From: Succinatimonas sp. CAG:777
GTDB lineage: Bacteria; Pseudomonadota; Gammaproteobacteria; Enterobacterales; Succinivibrionaceae
Length of the DNA stretch: 18,628 nucleotides
Direction of reading: 5' to 3'
NCBI GenBank assembly: GCA_000431835.1
Contig: HF987953.1
Coordinates: 1 to 18,628 of the forward strand
The translations under genes and the position numbers were made by a program. Of this stretch, positions 6,985-12,825 are shown in pieces; within the stretch, counting starts at the first letter, position 1, and the number at the start of each line of letters is the position of its first letter. Under the pieces are notes generated by a model. That model was given only the letters and a program-made list of their open reading frames with translations. It ran no database searches and was not told the origin of the DNA.

Positions 6985-8355
6985 ATGCTAAAGATTTACA
7001 ATACTCTGACAAAAAGCAAGCAAGAGTTCAAGCCAATTGAGCCGGGCAAAATCGGAATGTATGTATGCGGTGTGACTGTTTATGATCTATGTCATATCGG
7101 ACATGCTAGAACATTCGTTAATTTTGATGTAATCGTTCGTTATTTACGCTATTCAGGATATGAAGTTAAGTATGTAAGAAATATCACTGATATCGACGAT
7201 AAAATCATCAAGAGAGCTAATGAGCGCGGTATTGCAGCTAAAGATTTAGCAGAGCAGTTTATTGTTGAAATGCACAAAGACTTTGATGCATTGAACATCA
7301 AGCGCCCAGACATTGAGCCAAGAGCTACAGACAATATCAAAGAGATCATTTCTATTGTCCAAAAACTCATTGATAATAAAAATGCATACGTTTCTGACAA
7401 CGGAGATGTAGTTTTTGATATCAATTCATTTAAAGAATATGGTCGCTTATCTGGTCAAAAATTAGATGAGCTTCAAGCTGGTGCCAGAATTGAAGTTGCA
7501 AAGAGCAAACACAATCCTATGGACTTTGTACTGTGGAAAATGTCAAAACCTGGTGAACCAGCTTGGGAATCTCCTTGGGGGAAAGGACGTCCTGGCTGGC
7601 ATATCGAGTGTTCTGCTATGAACAACAGATATTTAGGTAAGGAATTTGATATCCACGGTGGTGGTTCAGACTTAATCTTCCCTCACCATGAAAATGAGAT
7701 CGCACAAAGTTGCTGTGCAAACCACACTCCTTATGTTCATTACTGGATGCACTCTGGCATGGTAATGATTAACGAAGAGAAGATGTCAAAGTCTTTAAAT
7801 AACTTTTTTACCATCAGAGATGTTTTAAAAACTTATGATGCTGAGACCATAAGATTCTTCTTGCTATCAGGTCAGTACAGAAGTCCTTTAAATTACTCTC
7901 AAGAAAACTTAGACAAGGCAAGAGCAGGTCTTAACAGACTTTATACAACTCTAAGAGATACTACTCCTGTTGAACCTACTGTCTCTGAAGATGAGTTTAC
8001 TGCTAAGTTCAAAGAGTACATGGATGATGACTTTAATACACCAGGTGCAATATCTGTTTTATTTGATTTAACTAAACAAATTAACAAAGAAGAAGGCACT
8101 AAGGCCTCAGAGCTTGCAGGTAGATTAAAGCTGTTAGCTTCAGTTTTAGGTATCTTAGAGCAGGATCCAAATACCTTCTTAACAAGCGGTGCTAACAACG
8201 ATGATAATGCAGAAATTGAGGCATTAGTAAAAGAGCGTAATGATGCTAGAAAAGCAAAAGATTGGGCTCGTGCCGATGCTGCAAGAGATAAGTTAAAAGC
8301 TATGCATATTGAACTTGAGGATACACCTCAAGGCACTGTTTGGCACAGAGTCTAA
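6985..8355 (+). CDS. cysS: Cysteinyl-tRNA synthetase
   Basis: This class I aminoacyl-tRNA synthetase charges tRNA-Cys. The 456 residues compare with 461 in E. coli. The zinc ligands C28, C209, H234 and E238 fall at the same numbers as in E. coli. The ATP-binding signatures are HIGH (37-40) and KMSKS (266-270), and the helical tRNA-binding C-terminus is complete. The reading frame stays open upstream to a GTG at 6856, but I chose the ATG at 6985. The MLKIYNTLT start aligns with the family N-terminus, AGAGA lies just upstream, and the extra 43 codons resemble nothing and cover the probable promoter. It is divergent from ppiB-lpxH, a conserved gammaproteobacterial arrangement. Confidence 0.97.
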   Translation: MLKIYNTLTKSKQEFKPIEPGKIGMYVCGVTVYDLCHIGHARTFVNFDVIVRYLRYSGYEVKYVRNITDIDDKIIKRANERGIAAKDLAEQFIVEMHKDFDALNIKRPDIEPRATDNIKEIISIVQKLIDNKNAYVSDNGDVVFDINSFKEYGRLSGQKLDELQAGARIEVAKSKHNPMDFVLWKMSKPGEPAWESPWGKGRPGWHIECSAMNNRYLGKEFDIHGGGSDLIFPHHENEIAQSCCANHTPYVHYWMHSGMVMINEEKMSKSLNNFFTIRDVLKTYDAETIRFFLLSGQYRSPLNYSQENLDKARAGLNRLYTTLRDTTPVEPTVSEDEFTAKFKEYMDDDFNTPGAISVLFDLTKQINKEEGTKASELAGRLKLLASVLGILEQDPNTFLTSGANNDDNAEIEALVKERNDARKAKDWARADAARDKLKAMHIELEDTPQGTVWHRV

Positions 8356-8372
8356 ATAGACATCATTTTGAG

Positions 8373-8410
8373 AAAGGGCTGTGAGTTAAATCATGGCCTT
8401 TTTTTATTTT
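8373..8410 (+). terminator. Intrinsic terminator of cysS
   Basis: The stem is formed by AAAGG-CTGTGA (8373-8384, with G8378 bulged) and TCATGGCCTTT (8391-8401), including two G-U pairs. It is followed by TTTTATTTT. It lies 18 bases after the cysS stop and separates cysS from the next gene on the same strand. Confidence 0.75.
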
Positions 8411-8488
8411 GCCTTTGCTAATTCGTATAAATAATCTAATCTTAAGGTAAGAGATGAATTAACGGCAATGACAGCCTAAGTTGGGCGT

Positions 8489-10480
8489 ATGTATTTAGAA
8501 AGAGCAAAAGTTACTAACTTTCGTGGTATTAGACGATTATCGGTTGACTTTGAATCAGACAGCACTTTCCTGATTGGCGAAAACCAGTGGGGTAAAACTT
8601 CTCTGTTGAAAGTATTGTGGATGCTTTTGGGACAAGGAGAAGAACTCTGTCAATTTGACAAAAGTGATCTTTATGTTCCTATAAAAATTGAAAAAGCACA
8701 AAGTTTTCCAAAAGAAGATTTAGTAGAAAAAGTTTCTAACAGGAAGTCATTAAATTTTGATAAATCATACAGAGAAAAGTATCGAAAAGGTGAAATTGAA
8801 TATAGCTGTGAGAATTGTGCAAATCCTGCTTGTGATGGAAGGGAGCCTTTTACTGAAAGAGGAGCTCAACACTGTTCTGACTACAGCATAAACTCATATG
8901 ATGATGAAAACTCTGAATTAGACTTTAGTGATAATAAAAAAGCAGAAAATTTCATTAAGAAGTTAGATTCCTATATAGAAAACAATGATCCCTTATCTGA
9001 TTTTGATAAAGAGGATGTATTCAATTCTGGTGATGGAAAAATCAGAGTTGATCTGTATTTTAAAGAGAGCGTGCCAAATTCAAAATCTGATACCTGTGAT
9101 GAACTAAAACCATTTTGGAATTATTCAGAGGATGGATTTTATAGAATTCATTGGCAAGTTATCGGTAAATATGATGAAAATTCCAAAGAATTTGTAACTC
9201 ATCATGCCTTAATTTTGAAAAAGCAACAAGATACAATTCCTTTTGAAACAGTCAAAAAGGCAATCTTTAAACTGATATCTCTTAATCCTGTATTCAGATT
9301 AAGAGATAGCAGAATGGAAAAGAACTCAAGTTTTGGGTCAATTTCTCAAGATAGAATTAAGACTATTTTAGATGTCATGTCAGAAGATTCTGCTGTTTCT
9401 GGTGACTCTGTAAAAATGTTTGCAGATACATTTGGATCTTTTCTAGATAAATATTTTTCTGAGTATGCGAATACAGAAATAGATAGAAATAAGCTTGTTT
9501 CAAGATCTAGAAACATTACAGATATCGTCAAAAGTCCAATTTCTCTAGAATCGATTTCTAATATAAAGCAGACTTTGACTACACCTGGTTTTAATAAGTC
9601 TAAAGCTTTACTCTCTTATATTGCGGCCACAATTTTGCTAAATAAGGGCAATAGAAAAATAGACCCTGATGGCAACCCAATTCTGATTTTGGAGGATATT
9701 GAGTCCCGTTTTCACCCCTCATTATTACTGTCGTTTTGGTCTTTATTGGCGATTACGGATGTTCAAAAAATAGTAACCACCAACAGTGGAGATTTGCTGT
9801 CTGCTGTAAGCTTAGAATCTTTAAGAAGACTTCAAAAGAAGCATTATGATACTAGGAGCTACAAGATTGATAGCTCCATGTTAAGTTATGAAGATCTACG
9901 CAAAATTGCCTTTCACATTAGAATCAATAGGCCAATGGTCTTATTTGCAAGATCATGGATCTTAGTTGAGGGTGAAACAGAGGTTTGGATCTTAACTCAA
10001 ATAGCTTCAATCCTAGGAATTTCACTTGCATGTGAAGGTATAAGAATCATTGAATATGCTCAGTGTGGACTCAAGCCTTTAATTAAAATAGCCACTCAGC
10101 TTGGTATCAATTTTCATGTGTTATCTGATGGGGATGATGCTGGTAAGAAATATGCTGAGGTGACCATGTCTTTTCTTAATAAGAAAAGTAGAAATGTTCA
10201 CTTAACGGTCCTACCTCAGAGGGATATTGAGCATTACCTTTATACACAGGGATATGCAAAGGACTTTAAGATAGCTGCGGGGTTATCTGGAAACAATCAG
10301 TTAAGAAAAGGCTTTGATATGGATAAAGTTATAGAACTTGCCATTAAGAAAAAAAGTAAACCTGGTCTTGCTTTGGTGCTTGTTGATGCAATTCAGAAAC
10401 GAGGTATTGAAGGTGTTCCTTTTGTTTTTGCAGAACTGTTGCAAAAAGTCCGCTCTATGGATAGTGACAACTTTATGTAG
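8489..10480 (+). CDS. ybjD: OLD-family ATPase/TOPRIM nuclease, YbjD-like, with cysteine-rich insertion
   Basis: The protein is a single-chain OLD-family enzyme: an SMC/RecF-like ATPase followed by a TOPRIM domain that in characterised OLD proteins acts as a metal-dependent nuclease. The N-terminus MYLERAKVTNFRGI and Walker A GENQWGKTS (30-38) are followed by RLRDSR (270-275), Walker B ILILEDIESRFHP (398-410) and the TTNSGDLLS segment (430-438). The TOPRIM motifs are LVEGETE (E494), DGDDAG (547-552) and DIEHYLY (579-585). Much of the sequence parallels E. coli YbjD, but residues about 64-181 are an insertion with C107, C110, C115 and C129 (CxxC-x4-C-x13-C). No UvrD-type helicase gene is adjacent, so it is not a Gabija-like pair. 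The ribosome site is poor. The cellular role is unknown; DNA repair or phage defence is possible. Confidence 0.88.
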   Translation: MYLERAKVTNFRGIRRLSVDFESDSTFLIGENQWGKTSLLKVLWMLLGQGEELCQFDKSDLYVPIKIEKAQSFPKEDLVEKVSNRKSLNFDKSYREKYRKGEIEYSCENCANPACDGREPFTERGAQHCSDYSINSYDDENSELDFSDNKKAENFIKKLDSYIENNDPLSDFDKEDVFNSGDGKIRVDLYFKESVPNSKSDTCDELKPFWNYSEDGFYRIHWQVIGKYDENSKEFVTHHALILKKQQDTIPFETVKKAIFKLISLNPVFRLRDSRMEKNSSFGSISQDRIKTILDVMSEDSAVSGDSVKMFADTFGSFLDKYFSEYANTEIDRNKLVSRSRNITDIVKSPISLESISNIKQTLTTPGFNKSKALLSYIAATILLNKGNRKIDPDGNPILILEDIESRFHPSLLLSFWSLLAITDVQKIVTTNSGDLLSAVSLESLRRLQKKHYDTRSYKIDSSMLSYEDLRKIAFHIRINRPMVLFARSWILVEGETEVWILTQIASILGISLACEGIRIIEYAQCGLKPLIKIATQLGINFHVLSDGDDAGKKYAEVTMSFLNKKSRNVHLTVLPQRDIEHYLYTQGYAKDFKIAAGLSGNNQLRKGFDMDKVIELAIKKKSKPGLALVLVDAIQKRGIEGVPFVFAELLQKVRSMDSDNFM

Positions 10481-10492
10481 TCTAGAGCGGAC
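10448..10492 (-). terminator. Intrinsic terminator of yicC lying inside the ybjD 3' end
   Basis: The perfect 10-bp stem is GTCCGCTCTA (10448-10457) with TAGAGCGGAC (10483-10492), around a 25-base loop. On the minus strand it is followed by five T (10447-10443). It lies 12 bases beyond the yicC stop and overlaps the last 11 codons of the opposing ybjD-like gene. Confidence 0.7.
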
Positions 10493-10504
10493 AAGTGAGA
10501 ACAG

Positions 10505-11368
10505 TTATTCAATGTTTTGAACCTGTTCTCTCATCTGTTCAATTAAAACCTTTAATTCCACAGCCACTTTGGTGATATCTAAAGATGAGGCTTTAGAGGC
10601 TAATGTATTAGCTTCTCGATTAAATTCCTGCATCATAAAATCAAGTCTTTTACCGCAGATGCCCCCTGTTTGTAGAATAGATCTTACTTCTTTGATGTGG
10701 GCTTTTAATCTGTCATATTCCTCTCTAACATCTGCTTTTTGTGCTGCTAGTGTCACCTCTTGCTCAATACGATTAGGATCAATTTCGATTGATAATTCTG
10801 CAATTTTAGCTTTGATTTTCTCTCTTTCTTTAGATACTAATTCTGATAATGCCTTCTCAACTGGTAAAAGTTCCTTTTCTATACTTTCTAGTCGAGATTG
10901 AATAGCTAATTTTAATTTTTCACCTTCATGAGCTCTTGCTGTAACTAACTTGTTAATTGCTGTTTCTAGGCTGTTTAAGATAAACTCATCAATTTTAGAT
11001 TGAACATTTTCATCTTGTACTTGAATGCCTGGATAATTAAGAATTTCAAGTGAATTTGTAGAAATTCCTCCAATACTCTTTTCTATAGTTTTTATGGCAA
11101 TTGACAGCTGCTCTAAAGCACTTTTATCAACTTTAAGAGTACTTTTTAGGTTCTGAGATAATGTAATATAGCAGTCTACTTTTCCTCTTTTTAAGTGCTT
11201 TTGAAAAGCTTCTCTTAGTTTAGATTCAAGATGTCTTAAAGAGTCAGGCATTTTGAAATTCAATTCTAAAAATCTGCCATTTATTGAGGTGATATCAATA
11301 TTAAGAGCTGCTATGTCGCTGCTTATGATGCAATTAGCAGAACCAGTCATGCTAAAAATCGGTTCCAT
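10505..11368 (-). CDS. yicC: YicC-family endoribonuclease
   Basis: YicC proteins are endoribonucleases; in E. coli YicC is linked to decay of the small RNA RyhB. The 287 residues equal the E. coli length. The conserved N-terminal block begins SMTGSA (6-11), followed by ITSINGRFLELNFKMPD (26-42) and LRHLESKLRE (44-53). The C-terminal DUF1732 part includes YDRLKAHIKEV (218-228), GGICGKRLDFMMQEFNREANT (235-255) and SKASS (257-261), with a charged helical region between. The ATG at 11366-11368 has a strong AAGGAG site. It is divergent from pyrE, as in E. coli, except that rph is missing. An 8-bp inverted repeat (10497-10504 with 10523-10530) spans its stop codon. Confidence 0.95.
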   Translation of the reverse strand: MEPIFSMTGSANCIISSDIAALNIDITSINGRFLELNFKMPDSLRHLESKLREAFQKHLKRGKVDCYITLSQNLKSTLKVDKSALEQLSIAIKTIEKSIGGISTNSLEILNYPGIQVQDENVQSKIDEFILNSLETAINKLVTARAHEGEKLKLAIQSRLESIEKELLPVEKALSELVSKEREKIKAKIAELSIEIDPNRIEQEVTLAAQKADVREEYDRLKAHIKEVRSILQTGGICGKRLDFMMQEFNREANTLASKASSLDITKVAVELKVLIEQMREQVQNIE

Positions 11369-11381
11369 ATATTCTCCTTAT

Positions 11382-11400
11382 TTGTTATGTAGTATAACAA
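11382..11400. promoter_or_regulatory. Candidate operator dyad in the yicC-pyrE gap
   Basis: A perfect inverted repeat, TTGTTAT-5-ATAACAA, overlaps the yicC -10 element and lies about 22 bases upstream of the pyrE -35. It has the size of a dimeric regulator site. No regulator is suggested by the neighbours. Confidence 0.4.
11391..11399 (-). promoter_or_regulatory. Candidate extended -10 promoter of yicC
   Basis: The minus strand reads TGTTATACT at 11399-11391, an extended -10 element ending 22 bases before the yicC ATG. The -35 is weak. Confidence 0.5.
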
Positions 11401-11421
11401 GGATTGATGTGTATTTTTGTA

Positions 11422-11450
11422 TTCACAGTGTAGAAACTATAAGGTAAAAT
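11422..11450 (+). promoter_or_regulatory. Promoter of pyrE
   Basis: TTCACA (11422-11427), a 17-base spacer and TAAAAT (11445-11450) form a good sigma-70 match. Transcription would start near 11457, leaving a leader of about 19 bases. That is too short for the UTP-sensing attenuator found in the E. coli rph-pyrE region. Confidence 0.6.
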
Positions 11451-11475
11451 TTACTGAAAATTTTTAGAGGTAGTT

Positions 11476-12117
11476 ATGCAGGAATATCAGCGTAAATTTA
11501 TTGAATTAGCCTTAAGTAAAGGCGTATTAAAGTTTGGTAGCTTTGTTTTGAAGTCAGGTCGTACCAGTCCTTACTTTTTTAATGCTGGCGGTTTTAATAC
11601 AGGTGCAGATTTAGCTACTTTAGGAGAGTGTTATGCTCATGCTTTAGTAGATGCAAAGATTAGTTTTGATGTTTTATTTGGACCAGCATATAAAGGCATT
11701 CCTTTAGCATGTGCTACTGCTATGGCGTTAGCAAAGGATCACAATAAAAACGTTCCATGGTGTTTTAACCGCAAAGAGAAAAAAGATCATGGTGAGGGAG
11801 GTAATCTAGTAGGAGCTCCTTTAGAGGGAGACATTTTGTTAATTGATGATGTCATAACAGCTGGTACTGCTATCCGTGAATCTGAAGAAATTATCAAAGC
11901 AAACGGAGCTAACTTTAAGGCTGCTTTAATTGCATTGAACAGAATGGAAAAAGGCAAGGGCGAAAAGAGCGCTATTGCTGAAGCTGAGGAGCAAATTGGC
12001 ATTAAGATCATTTCAATTGTTACTTTTGATGATTTATTAAAGTACATTGAAAATGATGACAAGTTAAAAGAGCACATTCCTGCAATGCTAGAGTACCGTA
12101 AACATTATGGTGCTTAA
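11476..12117 (+). CDS. pyrE: Orotate phosphoribosyltransferase
   Basis: PyrE couples orotate to PRPP to make orotidine monophosphate in the pyrimidine pathway, as a cytoplasmic dimer. The 213 residues equal the E. coli length and the identity is evident throughout. Key parts are YQRKFIELALSKGVLKFG (4-21), FNAGGFNTG, the GPAYKGIPLA segment near 69-78, the flexible-loop region FNRKEKKDHGEGGN and the PRPP-binding motif ILLIDDVITAGTA. The ATG at 11476 has AGAGGTAG upstream. In E. coli pyrE follows rph and is controlled through it; here it has a promoter of its own directly upstream. It converges on queH with a 12-base gap. Confidence 0.98.
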   Translation: MQEYQRKFIELALSKGVLKFGSFVLKSGRTSPYFFNAGGFNTGADLATLGECYAHALVDAKISFDVLFGPAYKGIPLACATAMALAKDHNKNVPWCFNRKEKKDHGEGGNLVGAPLEGDILLIDDVITAGTAIRESEEIIKANGANFKAALIALNRMEKGKGEKSAIAEAEEQIGIKIISIVTFDDLLKYIENDDKLKEHIPAMLEYRKHYGA

Positions 12118-12138
12118 TCCAATTAGGGGTTATTTTTT
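12115..12138 (+). terminator. Compact intrinsic terminator of pyrE
   Basis: The stem is TAATCC (12115-12120) with GGGTTA (12127-12132), including one G-U pair, and a six-base loop. It is followed by six T (12133-12138). It uses the pyrE stop codon as its first bases and covers the last codons of the opposing queH. Confidence 0.6.
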
Positions 12139-12759
12139 ATAAGCGGTGTTATTTAAGCTGTACTGACAACCACAGTACAGCTGATTGTAGAACATAATTT
12201 CTTTTACAAGTTCATAACGGCGACCTACTAGACCTTCTTTTCGCCAATCCTGATCCCAGTATTTAATTCCTTCAACGATATCTTGAGAAGCTTTGCCAGC
12301 AGCATCAACTTGTTTTTTACTCTTCCATCTTGAGGTGCAGAGAGTTGTAGTAAAGGTGTTGATATTATTTTCTTTAGCAAATAATGCTGTAACCGTAAGC
12401 CTATGGGTAAAGCACTTTAAACAGCGATTTCCTCTTTCAGGCTCGTTTTCAAGACCTTTTATCATCTCCTGCCACTTTTTGTAATCGTAATCTCCTACAA
12501 AATAATCAAGTTCTAACAGCTCACAAAGATGGATCCATTCATCTCTTCTTTTTTCATATTCTTCTAGAGGGTAAATGTTTGGATTATAGAAGAACATAAG
12601 AGGTTTTATCTTATTGAAAATAAGACATTCAACAAGACTTGTAGAGCATGGAGCACAACAACAATGGACAACAAGTCCATTAGCACCTTCTGGAAGGGCA
12701 AGATCTTTTTTAGGAGAATCTTTAGCGAAGTTATTTGGAAGAGAAAAATCAAAAATCAT
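12130..12759 (-). CDS. queH: Epoxyqueuosine reductase QueH
   Basis: QueH (formerly DUF208) reduces epoxyqueuosine in tRNA to queuosine, the last step of that pathway, and is unrelated to the cobalamin-dependent QueG. The 209 residues carry the family cysteines: HCCCAPCS at 32-39, RCLKC at 112-116 and YCGC at 195-198 within FYNQLYCGCQYSL; these bind an iron-sulfur cluster and a second metal. The frame extends four codons to a GTG at 12771, but I chose the ATG at 12759 because AAGGTG lies about ten bases before it and the GTG falls within that site. It is divergent from the phosphoethanolamine transferase. It works with yhhQ at 1849-2472. A strong hairpin (12156-12182) lies in its 3' coding end. 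Confidence 0.93.
   Translation of the reverse strand: MIFDFSLPNNFAKDSPKKDLALPEGANGLVVHCCCAPCSTSLVECLIFNKIKPLMFFYNPNIYPLEEYEKRRDEWIHLCELLELDYFVGDYDYKKWQEMIKGLENEPERGNRCLKCFTHRLTVTALFAKENNINTFTTTLCTSRWKSKKQVDAAGKASQDIVEGIKYWDQDWRKEGLVGRRYELVKEIMFYNQLYCGCQYSLNNTAYKK
12156..12182 (-). other. Perfect hairpin in the 3' coding end of queH
   Basis: The arms AGCTGTACTG and CAGTACAGCT form 10 base pairs with a seven-base loop, over the codons for the CGCQYSL region. No T-run follows on either strand, so it is not a standard terminator. It could stabilise or mark the 3' end of the queH RNA, or of read-through pyrE RNA. Confidence 0.5.
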
Positions 12760-12773
12760 AGAAAATCGCACCT

Positions 12774-12800
12774 TTGACTAAAGATGTCGTATTATATACA
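12774..12800 (+). promoter_or_regulatory. Tentative promoter of the phosphoethanolamine transferase gene
   Basis: TTGACT (12774-12779) and TATACA (12795-12800) are 15 bases apart, a short spacing. It overlaps the opposing queH promoter and the palindrome, so the two genes could compete or be co-regulated. Confidence 0.35.
12791..12796 (-). promoter_or_regulatory. Candidate queH promoter (-10)
   Basis: The minus strand has a consensus TATAAT at 12796-12791, about 30 bases before the queH ATG. A -35 at the expected distance is poor (TTATTC). The element touches the palindrome at 12797-12812. Confidence 0.5.
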
Positions 12801-12812
12801 AAAATTTTTGTA
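12797..12812. promoter_or_regulatory. 16-bp perfect palindrome between queH and the transferase gene
   Basis: TACAAAAATTTTTGTA reads the same on both strands. It lies directly between the queH -10 and the start codon of the divergent gene at 12826, overlapping that gene's possible TATACA -10. It is a candidate shared operator. Confidence 0.45.
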
Positions 12813-12825
12813 AGAATAATTCATT

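Noticed and set aside
8489..10480. Gabija-type defence system
   Set aside because: The protein shares the OLD architecture with GajA, but no UvrD-like helicase gene (GajB) is next to it and the closest match is the chromosomal YbjD.
10569..10901. 110-codon plus-strand frame opposite yicC
   Set aside because: It lies wholly antisense to a well-conserved gene, has no ribosome site and resembles no protein; it is a shadow of yicC codon pattern.
12760..12771. GTG start adding MRFS to QueH
   Set aside because: The GTG lies in the likely ribosome site (AAGGTG) of the ATG at 12759. The difference is small, so this remains the least certain of the start choices.
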